Assembly (NCBI RefSeq): GCF_032248455.1
Contig: NZ_JAVTTP010000001.1
Location: forward strand, 2,044,501-2,108,500
Length of the DNA: 64,000 bases
Direction of reading: 5' to 3'
DNA from: Pricia mediterranea
Lineage (GTDB): Bacteria > Bacteroidota > Bacteroidia > Flavobacteriales > Flavobacteriaceae
Shown here: positions 9,318 through 18,890 of the stretch, piece by piece
How the letters are laid out: each line of letters starts with the position of its first letter
Numbering within the stretch: the stretch's first letter is position 1
The notes under the pieces: generated by a model
What the model was told of the DNA's origin: nothing
Databases searched by the model: none
Seen by the model: the letters and a program-made list of their open reading frames with translations, nothing else
Position numbers and translations under genes: made by a program

Positions 9318-9406
9318 TTCTCACGTCGATTTTCACGTAAAATTAACCCCATATTATTGTGAGCTAGAACCAAAGCAACTACCTTAGTACTCTTTCCCGT
9401 AACGGA

Positions 9407-9850
9407 ATGAGAGAAAGTAAACAAGAAAAATACGATAAGGCTTACTTGCGCATGGCCAAGGAATGGGGCAAGCTTTCTTATTGTGAACGTCGACAAGTAG
9501 GTGCCATTATCGTAAAGGATAGGATGATCATTTCCGATGGATACAATGGCACTCCCACCGGATTCGAAAATTTTTGTGAGGACGACTTGGGATATACCAA
9601 ATGGTACGTTTTGCACGCTGAGGCCAATGCAATCAGCAAAGTAGCCGCCTCCACCCAGTCTTGCCAAAGCGCCACGCTTTACATCACATTATCGCCATGT
9701 CGGGAATGTAGCAAACTGATTCATCAATCCGGAATAAACCGAGTGGTATATCAAACAGCTTATAAGGATGGGTCAGGACTAACCTTTCTTAAGCGGGCAG
9801 GAGTCGAATTGGTGCACCTGCCGGAAATCGAGTCTTCCGCATTGCGGTAA
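9407..9850 (+). CDS. dCMP deaminase family protein
   Basis: Zinc deaminase of 147 residues converting dCMP to dUMP in pyrimidine nucleotide synthesis. The catalytic zinc motif His70-Ala-Glu72 and the Pro97-Cys98-x2-Cys101 pair are intact, and the substrate loop ISDGYNGTPTGFENFCED matches ComEB/dCMP deaminases. Cytosolic. ATG 9407 gives a normal N-terminus for the family. The C-terminal protease gene starts 44 bases downstream, so the two may form one unit. Confidence 0.93.
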   Translation: MRESKQEKYDKAYLRMAKEWGKLSYCERRQVGAIIVKDRMIISDGYNGTPTGFENFCEDDLGYTKWYVLHAEANAISKVAASTQSCQSATLYITLSPCRECSKLIHQSGINRVVYQTAYKDGSGLTFLKRAGVELVHLPEIESSALR

Positions 9851-9894
9851 GTCAAGGGATAATCGAAAGTCGTGATCAACTACGCCTAAAACCT

Positions 9895-11520
9895 ATGAAA
9901 CGAAAATATAGCTATTTGTGGCCTACGATTATTGCCGCTGCGATGGCATTGGGCATTTTTGTAGGAGGCAAATTACATTTCAACGACGCCCCAGAAAGGT
10001 TTTTTACCTCAAACTCAAAGAAAGATAAACTCAATCGTTTAATCGATTTTATCGACTATGAATATGTAGATGATGTGGACACCGACAGCATCGTAGACCT
10101 CACGGTCAACCAGATATTGGAAAAATTAGATCCGCATTCCGTATATATTCCCAAAGAAGAACTGGAAAGAGTCAGCGAGAACATGAAAGGGGATTTTGTA
10201 GGAATCGGCATCAATTTTTACCCTTACAAAGACACCATTGCAGTGATACGTGCCATCCCCAAAGGTCCCAGTTCCCGCAACGGGATCAAGGCCGGAGATC
10301 GTATTCTCATGGCCGATAAGGACACCCTTTTTGGCAAAAATTTTGCTAGTCAGGCCATTGTGAACAAACTAAAAGGCAAGAAAGGCAGTTCGGTAAAACT
10401 CAAAGTTTATCGTAAGAATGACGATAGAACCTTTAACGTCAACATCAAGCGCGAGGTTATACCCATTAAAAGTGTGGAATCCTATTATATGATGACCGAT
10501 GATATGGGCTACATCAAAATCAATCGATTTGCGGAATCTACTTATAAAGAATTTAAGTCCGCCCTACGCTCCCTGCAGAAACGCGGTGCAGAAAAGCTTA
10601 CTTTAGACCTTCGCGACAATCCGGGAGGTTATCTTGGGGTAGCCGAAAAATTGGCCGATGAATTTTTGCAGGATGACAAACTCATTCTTTACACCAAAAA
10701 CAAGAGGGGGAAAATTGATAAAATTCACGCTACGGAAAAGGGAAGTTTTGAAAATAAACCGGTCTACGTTCTGATTAACGAGCGTTCGGCCTCGGCAAGC
10801 GAAATTATTGCGGGTGCCCTGCAGGACAACGATATTGGCACAATTGTGGGGCGTCGTTCTTTCGGAAAGGGACTCGTGCAGCGAGAAATGGAGCTGGGCG
10901 ATGGTTCCGCAGTACGACTGACCGTGTCCAGATACTATACGCCGACCGGCCGTAGTATTCAAAAACCTTATAGCAATGGGACTAAAGATTATTATAGGGC
11001 CTTCACCGACCGGTATCACAACGGGGAAATGCTTTCCGTCGATAGCATCAAGGTCGCGGACTCCTTAAAGTTTACGACTCCAAAGGGGAAGGTGGTCTAT
11101 GGCGGGGGCGGTATTATTCCAGACGTTTTTGTACCGATTGGTTCAAATGAAGAGGAAGCCGTAGAAAGTATGGACAGCTACGGATGGCTCTCCTATTTCA
11201 TCTTTGAACATTTGGACGGGAATAGAGATCAATATGCGGACTATTCTGAGCAGAGATTTGTTACGGATTTCTCCGTTGACGACATTCTCTTCCAGAATTT
11301 TGTTGATTACTCCCTACAACGGAACCTGAAAATGGATTTCTATGATTATGAGAAATCTTTGAAAGTGTACCTAAAGGCGGCTTTGGCCGAGCAACTTTTT
11401 AACGCCAACGTCCACGCCAAGATTAAAGGTTCGGAAGACGCCATGCTCAAGAAAGTACTAGACTTGGACAAGCCCGTCGTCAGACAACGCGATGCCGAAG
11501 CTATCGGGGCACACAATTAG
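9895..11520 (+). CDS. S41-family C-terminal processing protease (CtpA-like)
   Basis: Periplasmic serine protease of 541 residues. An N-terminal membrane anchor/signal (about 8-26) is followed by a PDZ domain (about 95-185, with FVGIGI and GIKAGDRI) and the S41 catalytic domain. The nucleophile serine lies in ERSASASE (297-303), with the general-base Lys325 in GKGLVQ and the DNPGG turn at 241-245. Such tail-specific proteases cut the C-termini of envelope proteins. It faces a small membrane-protein gene tail to tail, with only 4 bases between stops. Confidence 0.94.
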   Translation: MKRKYSYLWPTIIAAAMALGIFVGGKLHFNDAPERFFTSNSKKDKLNRLIDFIDYEYVDDVDTDSIVDLTVNQILEKLDPHSVYIPKEELERVSENMKGDFVGIGINFYPYKDTIAVIRAIPKGPSSRNGIKAGDRILMADKDTLFGKNFASQAIVNKLKGKKGSSVKLKVYRKNDDRTFNVNIKREVIPIKSVESYYMMTDDMGYIKINRFAESTYKEFKSALRSLQKRGAEKLTLDLRDNPGGYLGVAEKLADEFLQDDKLILYTKNKRGKIDKIHATEKGSFENKPVYVLINERSASASEIIAGALQDNDIGTIVGRRSFGKGLVQREMELGDGSAVRLTVSRYYTPTGRSIQKPYSNGTKDYYRAFTDRYHNGEMLSVDSIKVADSLKFTTPKGKVVYGGGGIIPDVFVPIGSNEEEAVESMDSYGWLSYFIFEHLDGNRDQYADYSEQRFVTDFSVDDILFQNFVDYSLQRNLKMDFYDYEKSLKVYLKAALAEQLFNANVHAKIKGSEDAMLKKVLDLDKPVVRQRDAEAIGAHN

Positions 11521-11524
11521 CAAG

Positions 11525-11728
11525 CTACTTCCCATCGACTCTTCGCTGAATTTTTTTGCTCACCCTAAAGATGAGCAGTAGGGCGATAGCACAGAGCGGA
11601 GCAACGATGCCGATTAACGCAATAACGCTATCCCCCTGAAACGGATTTTGAAAATCTACCATCGTAACGTTGAAAGCAATCAGCGCCAAAGCCAAAACTA
11701 TTAGAATTATGTTGAGCGTTCTGTTCAT
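11525..11728 (-). CDS. Small two-segment membrane protein, unknown function
   Basis: A 67-residue protein with two strong membrane segments (about 6-24 and 36-55), a short acidic/aromatic loop between them and a basic C-terminus (RVSKKIQRRVDGK), which predicts an N-in, C-in hairpin. ATG start. The composition is coding-like and the frame ends exactly at the neighbouring protease's stop. No named family recognised. Confidence 0.7.
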   Translation of the reverse strand: MNRTLNIILIVLALALIAFNVTMVDFQNPFQGDSVIALIGIVAPLCAIALLLIFRVSKKIQRRVDGK

Positions 11729-12032
11729 CTTTTGATTCTTGATTTTGTAATTATGGCTTAGAAAGCTGTTTTAAATTATATCATTTGTTTTTTTAAACTT
11801 ATCCATTTTGAAACCTAAACCCGATGTAAAACGCTGTTAATTAAGTCAAAGGACTAAATATTTTGAAAAGCGCCGCATTTGATGGGAAAGCCAAAGGTCT
11901 TAATTCCTAACGCCCTATGTCACATTCATCGATTAGGTAATTGGCGGACAACCACTGATTTTTTGCAACCCCTTCTGCGCATTTCAAAACAGTTTCTAAT
12001 TTTAATTTCTCCCCGCATGGAAAAATCCAGTG
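11729..12032. other. Gene-free stretch with dispersed repeat copy B
   Basis: About 300 bases between the small membrane-protein gene and the end of the MarC gene. Repeat copy B fills its middle; nothing else is recognised. Confidence 0.5.
11797..11945 (+). repeat. Dispersed degenerate repeat, copy B
   Basis: Carries ATCCATTTTGAAACCTAAAC, then GGACTAAATATTTTGAAAAG with CGCATTT, then AAAGGTCTTA and a heptad-like tail (TTCCTAAC, GCCCTAT, GTCACAT). The block order is the same as copies A and C. Confidence 0.6.
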
Positions 12033-12620
12033 CTAGAACAACTGATTAATATTCGTCGCAAACAATTTTACCGCTATGGCCAACAAAATGACCCCAAAAA
12101 CCTTACGGATAACACTTAGCCCGTTTTTACCCAACACCTTCTCGATTTTTTTAGAGGACTTCAGTACTAAATATACAAAGATAGTATTTGCGACAATGGC
12201 TATGATAATATTCTCTACTTGGAACTCCGCACGAAGCGATAAAATGGCTGTCAAGGTACCCGCACCGGCTATTAAGGGAAAGGCGATTGGTACTATCGAG
12301 GCGCTCTCCGCCTCTTCATCACGGTAGAGAGTTACCCCTAAGATCATCTCAATGGCCAAGAAAAAGATTACGAAAGCCCCTGCCACTGCAAAGGAGTTCA
12401 CGTCTATCCCAATCAAATTTAGGATTTCCTCGCCAACAAATAAAAATGCCACCATGATAACGGCAGATACCACCGAAGCTTTTTCCGATTCGATATGTCC
12501 GACCTTCTGCCGCAGCCCTATTATGATCGGGATGCTTCCCAGTATATCGATGACCGCAAACAGAACCATGGTCGCCGTAGCTATTTCCCGAAAATCAAAA
12601 TTAAATTTCATATCCATCAT
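12033..12620 (-). CDS. MarC-family integral membrane protein
   Basis: Membrane protein of 195 residues with about six hydrophobic helices and the MarC-family segments IDILGSIPII and FPLIAGAGT. The family was named from the mar locus, but its transport role is unproven. Three ATGs lie close together (12620, 12617, 12611); any could be used. The nearest minus-strand TAnnTTTG-like box is more than 100 bases upstream, so the promoter is uncertain. Confidence 0.9.
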   Translation of the reverse strand: MMDMKFNFDFREIATATMVLFAVIDILGSIPIIIGLRQKVGHIESEKASVVSAVIMVAFLFVGEEILNLIGIDVNSFAVAGAFVIFFLAIEMILGVTLYRDEEAESASIVPIAFPLIAGAGTLTAILSLRAEFQVENIIIAIVANTIFVYLVLKSSKKIEKVLGKNGLSVIRKVFGVILLAIAVKLFATNINQLF

Positions 12621-12836
12621 TGATAACTATAAGTATTAAACCTCAGGGGAAAACTAGGTACAGTTTTTCCAGGGCAACGCTCTTGGGAGGTATTAAACCC
12701 ATTAAAATAAAAGCGGACGGCACCCGTTGCACTAGAAAGTTAAAAATCGTGCAAAACTAAGATTATTTCTATGGATTTCCGATTATCCACCAGAAATATC
12801 TCTCCGTACAATGCATTAATCAATCTTCTTAAAACG

Positions 12837-12844
12837 TATTTTTG
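12837..12844 (+). promoter_or_regulatory. -7 box TATTTTTG of the DUF3109 gene
   Basis: Perfect TAnnTTTG ending 20 bases before ATG 12865. Confidence 0.65.
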
Positions 12845-12864
12845 TATCCTCTAAAAAGCCTACG

Positions 12865-13431
12865 ATGTTCCAGCTTGGAAAAAGTATAGTATCCGAAGAT
12901 ATTATCCAAAAAGATTTCGTCTGCAACCTTAGTGCATGTAAGGGGGCATGTTGTATCGATGGTAGCGCGGGAGCTCCTGTCGAGGACAGTGAGACGGATA
13001 TTCTAGTGGATATTTACTCCGAGGTCAAACCGTTTTTAAGGCAAGAGGGCATCGATGCTATCGAAGAACAAGGTGCCTTTGTCAAGGGGGAGGATGGGGA
13101 ATGGGAAACCCCGTTGGTCAACGGTAGTGAATGCGCCTACGTGACTTTTTCCGATAACGGGACTGCGAAGTGCGGAATCGAGGAGGCCTATGAGCAAGGG
13201 GCCATTGCATGGAAAAAGCCGGTCTCTTGCCATCTCTATCCGGTTCGAGTAAAGGAATACTCCGAGCTAACGGCAGTAAACTACCACAAGTGGCATATCT
13301 GTGACCCGGCATGTGCCTTGGGGACTGAGCTGCAAGTGCCGATTTACAAGTTCGTGAAAGAAGCGCTAATCCGTAAGTTCGGCACCGATTGGTATGAAGA
13401 ATTGGAACAGGTCGCAGAAGAACTTGTATGA
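12865..13431 (+). CDS. DUF3109 family protein, cysteine-rich
   Basis: A 188-residue soluble protein. The N-terminal CNLSACKGACC cluster and later cysteines (SECAYV, AKCGIEEAYE, VSCHLYPVR, HICDPACALG) match the DUF3109/YkgJ-type cysteine pattern and suggest a bound metal or Fe-S cluster. Biochemical role unknown. Own promoter box 20 bases upstream. Confidence 0.85.
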   Translation: MFQLGKSIVSEDIIQKDFVCNLSACKGACCIDGSAGAPVEDSETDILVDIYSEVKPFLRQEGIDAIEEQGAFVKGEDGEWETPLVNGSECAYVTFSDNGTAKCGIEEAYEQGAIAWKKPVSCHLYPVRVKEYSELTAVNYHKWHICDPACALGTELQVPIYKFVKEALIRKFGTDWYEELEQVAEELV

Positions 13432-13623
13432 TGCAGCATGCTCATTAATAGCCAAAATAACATTCCAATATTAAGCTTCAAGGGCCGGGCCGCAAAAGCG
13501 GCGCGAACAAAATTGGGATTAACCCATGATGGTTAGTGCGTAAGGGTGCCACGACCTTTCCAGCCATTCGACCAACCCTTTCCTCAATTTTTTTGCGAAT
13601 TGTTCCATGACATTGGGAGTGTT

Positions 13624-15600
13624 TCAAGTTGTAGGCAGATGTATCACGACCTTGGTGCCACTAGCCTCGCCTCGATCGTCGTAGAGATCTACAATTTCAA
13701 GATAAAACGGATTTTGATACTCCTTGGCGAAATTGGCCAAGCGCTCCCGCGTGATGTCGATGCCCACGGAGTTGCGTTTAAGCACCTTGTTGCGTTTCAA
13801 TTTTTCGGCCGCTGTCCTACCGATTCCATTATCAATAATGGCAATGTTTATATATCCTTTTCTGTCGCTTGAGAGATGCACATTAATATTCTTTTCACCC
13901 TGCTTACTCGACAATCCGTGCCACAGGGCGTTTTCTAGAAAAGGCTGTAAAATCAGGGACGGAATCCGGACGGTATGGGTATCAATATGCTCATCGACAT
14001 GAATGTTGAAATTGATTTCATTCGAAAAACGAATGTTCTCTATAATCATATAAAGTTCCACGGTTTCCAGCTCCTCGGCCAAGGGTATCTCGCGCACCGA
14101 AGATGCCTCTAGGATCTTACGCACGAGTTTTGAAAATTTGTTGAGATAGTGCACCGCGTTTTTCTGCTCGTTATTAATAATATACAGTTTGATGGAGTTG
14201 AGCGAATTGAACAGAAAATGCGGATTCATTTGGCTACGGAGCATGCTCTGTTCCAAGGTCAGTACTTTCTTTTCGTTCTTAAGTTGATACTGCCGGTATA
14301 GAATGTAGAAAATACCGGCTAACAAGGCTAAGGCGATACCGCTGATCAGCAAGGTGGTACGAGTGGTACGCAGTTCCATTTGGTACATCTTGTTCTCTTG
14401 CGCCAGCAATTCCATTTCGTTCTGGGCTTTCTGGGTGTTGTATCGAAAGAGTACGTCGTTTACATAGCGTACCGTTCCCTCGCTCAGGATTTCTTCTTCG
14501 ATACTGTCTGCTTCCACTTTGAAACCAAGTGCCTTTTTAAAGTCCCCCTTTTTTTCGAACAGTTGGGACAAGAGATGTTTAGCCCGGGCCGAACTGGCCC
14601 GCAAATCCGAATTTTGAGCTAATTCAAGGCCCTGAAGCATGTTTTTTTCAGCTTTATCGTATTGGCCCAGTTGCATCTGGCCCCATCCTAAGTCTATATA
14701 CACGGGGGCTACCAAAAATCCATCACCCAGATGATCTGCCACCGGAAGGGTCTGATCCAGTAATGTAATAGCTTGCTCTGTCCTGTTCTGTTTCAAGTAA
14801 ATGCGTGCGATGCTGGTATTGCAGATTACCCGGCCCATGTCATTATCGATTTCATCATTATAGGCATATGAAATTTGGTATCGCTCTAAAGCCTGATCGA
14901 GTTCACCTTGGTCTTCAAGGCTCTTCCCGATATTTTGCTGGTTGACCGCTAGCCCGAGTGTATTTCCAAGTTCCGCTTCGAGCTGCAGTGATCTTTCGAA
15001 GTAGTCGATCGCCTCATCGTGCTGTTCGAGCATGGCATATAGGTTGCCGATGCCGTTCAATGATACATTGATGCTCCGCTTTAAGCTGCTGGAAGGATTT
15101 TTAACGGATTGTGCCAATTCAAGTGCTCTTTGGTGGAAGTCCATGGCCATGCGAATGGAGGATATTCTGCGGTAGACCACCCCAAGGTTGTTCAGACTAT
15201 ACACCCTAAGCTCAAGGTTGTCGGCCTTTTCGGCAACGGCCTGAGCCTCTCGGTGGAGGGTAACAGCATCAATATATCTTGAGATGTTGCGATAGGCCCT
15301 ACCGAGTTCGTTAAGCGCATAAGATTGTCCGGCCGCGTATTGGTTGATGGCTGAGGTATTGGCCATATGGCGCATCATCAGGGTGTCCGCTCTATTCGGA
15401 CCTAATATTCGATGGATGTCGGAAAAGCCGGTCGGTTTGGCCTGGACCAAACTATCCACCGTTTCCAGAAACGCATCAGGCAAGGATTGGGAATAACTTC
15501 CGATAGAAACAAATAAAAAACCAAGACAAGCACCAAGTTGCGCGATAGGCAGAAACGAAGTACGGGGGAAGGCTACGTTAATAAATAGGTGGAATCGCAT
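13624..15600 (-). CDS. TPR-containing LytS-type sensor histidine kinase
   Basis: Membrane kinase of 658 residues. Domains in order: signal peptide (about 18-38, ending SYSQ), periplasmic tetratricopeptide repeats (about 75-370), coiled segment, membrane helix (about 410-432), His_kinase domain with His461 in NPHFLFNSLN, and ATPase with N557 (ENALWHG) and DNGIG at 590-594. This is the Bacteroidota TPR-LytS layout that partners LytTR regulators. The regulator gene ends 10 bases upstream, so the pair is one operon. The stimulus is unknown; TPR domains often sense envelope or protein partners. Confidence 0.93.
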   Translation of the reverse strand: MRFHLFINVAFPRTSFLPIAQLGACLGFLFVSIGSYSQSLPDAFLETVDSLVQAKPTGFSDIHRILGPNRADTLMMRHMANTSAINQYAAGQSYALNELGRAYRNISRYIDAVTLHREAQAVAEKADNLELRVYSLNNLGVVYRRISSIRMAMDFHQRALELAQSVKNPSSSLKRSINVSLNGIGNLYAMLEQHDEAIDYFERSLQLEAELGNTLGLAVNQQNIGKSLEDQGELDQALERYQISYAYNDEIDNDMGRVICNTSIARIYLKQNRTEQAITLLDQTLPVADHLGDGFLVAPVYIDLGWGQMQLGQYDKAEKNMLQGLELAQNSDLRASSARAKHLLSQLFEKKGDFKKALGFKVEADSIEEEILSEGTVRYVNDVLFRYNTQKAQNEMELLAQENKMYQMELRTTRTTLLISGIALALLAGIFYILYRQYQLKNEKKVLTLEQSMLRSQMNPHFLFNSLNSIKLYIINNEQKNAVHYLNKFSKLVRKILEASSVREIPLAEELETVELYMIIENIRFSNEINFNIHVDEHIDTHTVRIPSLILQPFLENALWHGLSSKQGEKNINVHLSSDRKGYINIAIIDNGIGRTAAEKLKRNKVLKRNSVGIDITRERLANFAKEYQNPFYLEIVDLYDDRGEASGTKVVIHLPTT

Positions 15601-15610
15601 GTAATCAAGG

Positions 15611-16345
15611 CTACAACATATCTAAAAATCCTGATTTCTTTTGTCGGGACACGGGAATTTTGTGGTTGGACTGTAAAACGACATAACCATCGGTCTTTAG
15701 AAACTCCTTAATTTTGCCAAGATTGATTATATAGGAATTGTGTATTCTGAAAAAAGAATCTTCCGGCAAAATTTCATTAACCTCCTTCAACTTTTTGGTC
15801 AGCACCATTTTACTGCCATCCGCCAAAAAAATGGTACTATAATTACCGTCAGACTCAGCATAGAGTACGTCATCGCTCTCTAAAAAGACCAGCTTTCCGT
15901 CAGTATTGAAGGTTATCTTCTTGTGCTTGGCGTTGGCATTAAAGTTCATTAAAATTTTTTCGAGCCTTTCCGCCGTAAAGTTCTTGGCATTGTATTTCCT
16001 TATCTTGACAATGGTCTCCCTAAGATCATCGGCGTCTATAGGCTTTAAAAGATAGTCGATGGCTTCGTTCTTCAAGGCCTTAATGGCATATTGATTATAA
16101 GCGGTGGTGATGACTACCGGGAAATTCTTGTTCGTCAACTTTTTAATAAACTGGAACCCGTCCATTGTCGGCATTTCAATATCCAGGAAAAGGCAGTCCG
16201 GGGTATTCTTTTCCAAATATTCCAAAGCTGCAAAGGGATCCGTAAAGGAGGCCTTGACTTCTATTTCATCGCTGAAGTTAGTCAATTCCCAGGTCAAGCT
16301 CTGTAGGGCCTTTTTCTCATCGTCAACGATTACGGCTTCTAACAT
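15611..16345 (-). CDS. LytTR-family response regulator
   Basis: Response regulator of 244 residues from ATG 16345; the frame opens 18 codons earlier, but MLEAVIVDDE is the usual receiver start. The receiver domain has the acidic pair Asp8-Asp9, phospho-acceptor Asp55 (FLDIEMPTMDG), Thr80/81 and Lys101. A LytTR DNA-binding domain occupies about 141-240. It is first in the operon with the TPR kinase and should be phosphorylated by it. Targets cannot be named. Confidence 0.93.
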   Translation of the reverse strand: MLEAVIVDDEKKALQSLTWELTNFSDEIEVKASFTDPFAALEYLEKNTPDCLFLDIEMPTMDGFQFIKKLTNKNFPVVITTAYNQYAIKALKNEAIDYLLKPIDADDLRETIVKIRKYNAKNFTAERLEKILMNFNANAKHKKITFNTDGKLVFLESDDVLYAESDGNYSTIFLADGSKMVLTKKLKEVNEILPEDSFFRIHNSYIINLGKIKEFLKTDGYVVLQSNHKIPVSRQKKSGFLDML

Positions 16346-16938
16346 CTTCTCATGTTTTAGATTAAGATTCTCCAGCTCATGGTTCGAAAACCCATTCAAA
16401 ATTATGTTTATAAACGACTATAAGACTGTCTTGAGTGGTGTGATTAGAATTTTTTAAGGTCATTTATAAAGCGGTTTTAGGCAAAATCCTATAACATAGC
16501 CATAGCATCGGTCTAAGATTTTAATGGGACCGGTAGCAGAAGGTCAACGAATTGGCCTTGGGCAGAGAAGCTAGCGAATGCATGAGCCTGTAAAAAGGGA
16601 CATAAATAATTGAAATACTTCAAAACAGCTTCCAAGCAATAGGTTCTAAGTTACTCAAATATAACTCGATATTCTCGAAGCTAAACGGCAAATGTGCAAA
16701 TGGTAGTATTCAACGTACCGTCGGCGTAAAATACCGTCTTTTTGGATAGAAAATGAATTTAACAGTTTTCACAACAGCTATTGGCCTTTTCACAACAAAT
16801 ATTTACCGTTCGTCGAATACTGGCTTACTTTCACTTTGTATTTGAAAATTAGTGCTTTGCCGATGGCAAGGCACTGGAAGTAAAGTTTGACTTATAACTG
16901 ACTGTGTAACCAAACTTGACCAACCATTCTTTAAAGGA
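16346..16938. other. Gene-free stretch upstream of the LytTR regulator
   Basis: About 590 bases with no convincing frame. It should contain the promoter of the regulator/kinase operon, but no minus-strand TAnnTTTG box close to ATG 16345 was found. Confidence 0.4.
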
Positions 16939-16965
16939 AAAGCCCTCCTGACCGGAGGGCTTTTC
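16939..16965 (-). terminator. Hairpin, probable (bidirectional) terminator
   Basis: Perfect 11-bp stem AAAAGCCCTCC (16939-16949) and GGAGGGCTTTT (16955-16965) with loop TGACC. The A/T tracts inside the stem suit either strand. The nearest gene that could use it is DUF3078 on the minus strand, with repeat copy C between. Confidence 0.65.
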
Positions 16966-16987
16966 AATTTCGCAACTTTCCAAATAG

Positions 16988-17150
16988 AATGCTTGTCCAT
17001 TTCGAAACCTAAATCGAAGTGGGAGTGTATGATTTAGGACAAACAACTAAAATTTCTTGAAAAGGCCGTCCATTTTATAGAAAAGTCGCCAGTCTAAAGT
17101 CTTACGTTCTACCGTCTAGTAACGTATTAAAGGTTTAGGTGAATAGGCAG
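16988..17150 (+). repeat. Dispersed degenerate repeat, copy C
   Basis: Contains ATGCTTGTCCATTTCGAAAC then CTAAAT, later ACTAAAATTTCTTGAAAAGG with CGTCCATTTTAT, and a tail AGTCTAA-AGTCTTAC-GTTCTAC-CGTCTAG. The first block nearly equals that of copy A (ATGCTTGTCCGTTTTAAAAC). Confidence 0.6.
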
Positions 17151-17193
17151 GCGGACACGCTTTTCAAATAGGCACGTTTTAGCCGCGCTAAAA

Positions 17194-18126
17194 CTAAAAG
17201 GCATAATTCAGTCCGAATAGCCAATAGGTCTGAAGATCATTGTCGGTGTTTTCGAAAGTTGGTTCCGGTATCGGTAGCGGCTCTTGGGCCAAGGCATTGG
17301 CCAATGATTCTTGATGGTTGCCTCTTAGACCGAATTCGAAACCGAGTCCGATTCCTTTCCAAATGGTATAGCCCAAGGAATTTACCCAGGTGAAGTTAGA
17401 ATAGTTCGAACTTTTATAACTTTGGAAGGTCGAGAAGTTGGACTTAACGTTCAGCTTACCGAACTTTCTGGTATAATCGGCCACGATTTTGGCACCTGCC
17501 GAGGACTCATAGATATTTTCAGTATCCGTAAACACAAAGTTGTAGTTCAGGGGATGCATGACGACGACCAAATTTTCGATAGGTGTCCAAGTTGCACCTA
17601 CACCTAAATCGAGGTAGCCCGGATCGTTGAAATTGTTGATGATCGAAGTGCGGTATTCCCCCAGGGCGGAGATGGCGAAATTTTCGCTCAGTTTGTATCC
17701 GTAGAGCGAGGTGAGGGTAAAGACGTCCGTGGTGCCCTCGAAGTCTTCGCTGTCGGTTTCGATATCCTTATTGTCCAATTTCACCCACTGCAGGTTGACA
17801 TTTCCAGAATTCTTCCAAAAAAACTTCTCGCGATCGAGGTTGGCAAATCCGTTTACGGTGACCCCGATGTTACCCGATGAATTATTGGGCACCCCTTGGG
17901 AATACCAATTGTTAAAACTCGAAATATTGGCACCAATGGTACCGAAGGCCCCTATTTTCCATCCCGGAAAGGTGTCAATTTGATTTTGCAGTTCATCTAC
18001 CCTACCCTGAATGGCGTTAATAGAATCTTTTTTTGCCGCTTTTTCAGCCTTTAGGTCTTCCAGGGTCTGTGCCGAACCTACAACCATTGTAAAAAAGGCT
18101 AAAGAAGTAAGTAAAACTTTTTCCAT
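17194..18126 (-). CDS. DUF3078 domain-containing outer-membrane-like protein
   Basis: A 310-residue exported protein. A signal peptide (to about residue 19, ending GSAQ) is followed by a short coiled-coil (about 20-52, LEDLKAEKAAKKDSI) and a beta-strand-rich body that ends in aromatic ...FGLNYAF, typical of an outer-membrane barrel. It matches DUF3078. Function unknown. Although last in line after the suf genes, it has its own promoter box 26 bases before ATG 18126 and may be expressed independently. Confidence 0.9.
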   Translation of the reverse strand: MEKVLLTSLAFFTMVVGSAQTLEDLKAEKAAKKDSINAIQGRVDELQNQIDTFPGWKIGAFGTIGANISSFNNWYSQGVPNNSSGNIGVTVNGFANLDREKFFWKNSGNVNLQWVKLDNKDIETDSEDFEGTTDVFTLTSLYGYKLSENFAISALGEYRTSIINNFNDPGYLDLGVGATWTPIENLVVVMHPLNYNFVFTDTENIYESSAGAKIVADYTRKFGKLNVKSNFSTFQSYKSSNYSNFTWVNSLGYTIWKGIGLGFEFGLRGNHQESLANALAQEPLPIPEPTFENTDNDLQTYWLFGLNYAF

Positions 18127-18152
18127 TTATAAGTGTTTTGAATTTAAGCGCA

Positions 18153-18160
18153 CAAAACTA
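18153..18160 (-). promoter_or_regulatory. -7 box TAGTTTTG of the DUF3078 gene
   Basis: Perfect TAnnTTTG on the minus strand, 26 bases before ATG 18126. Confidence 0.6.
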
Positions 18161-18228
18161 CGACATTACCATTAACAAACCAATAAAACCTAAAGTAATT
18201 AAGGGTATAAATATCTGATTATCAGGCT

Positions 18229-18735
18229 TTACTTTCTTTTAAAGAGAGGAACTGAAGAGCAAGCTTCGCCGTACATAAGCGATTTGACGTTCGATTGTAA
18301 TTTCTGGGCTATCATCAAATAGGCGTTGGACGGCACGGGTTTATTCGTACAACCCTTTATAATCACTAAACGGTCTTCAAATTCGGATATATCAAGACGT
18401 TCAATGACCGATTGGTATAGCGAGGTCTCGAGCTGTTCGAGGTTGCCTTGAACGATTTTTGAGGCATAGGGCTGCAACTTCGTGGCCACGAGCATATAGG
18501 CCCATCCGGGTACGATGGCGTCCGAAGAGCAATGCAGCGCTACAAAGGCGTCTTGGTACTGTGACCAATCGTGTTTCTCCATTTCTTTTCTGAACTCCTT
18601 TTCCCTAAGGATAAATCCCTCGTACAGCCAATCCTTGATGTCCAAGAGGATTCGTTGTCCTTCGGGATAGTAATCCTCCAGATTGAAGGTAACAAGTTTG
18701 CTTTGGGCAACTCTGTTCAATATAGGTTCGGACAT
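18229..18735 (-). CDS. DUF2480 family protein
   Basis: Soluble 168-residue protein of the DUF2480 family, which is found next to suf genes in flavobacteria. It contains two cysteines in conserved-looking contexts (LHCSSDAIVPGWAY, IKGCTNKPVPSNAY), and the repeated P-x-x-AY pattern suggests two related halves. Role in Fe-S assembly is inferred only from position. Confidence 0.88.
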   Translation of the reverse strand: MSEPILNRVAQSKLVTFNLEDYYPEGQRILLDIKDWLYEGFILREKEFRKEMEKHDWSQYQDAFVALHCSSDAIVPGWAYMLVATKLQPYASKIVQGNLEQLETSLYQSVIERLDISEFEDRLVIIKGCTNKPVPSNAYLMIAQKLQSNVKSLMYGEACSSVPLFKRK

Positions 18736-18890
18736 TTCGTTTTAGTTTGAATTTTGAAAAAACTTTTGGCTTCCGGAAATCCGACAAGAGTCCCCAGAGC
18801 AAGATCACAAGGCATTTAAAGGGAAGTACGTTCCCCAGATTCACCGCACGCGACAAGGGGAATTTGATACAATTGAGGCAAATGGGATAC

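Noticed and set aside
12751-12758. Minus-strand TAGTTTTG-like box upstream of marC
   Set aside because: More than 130 bases from the start codon; chance occurrence is likely in AT-rich DNA, so not called as a promoter.
16849-17046. Short minus-strand frames around 16.8-17.0 kb
   Set aside because: They run through a terminator hairpin and repeat copy C, so coding is unlikely.
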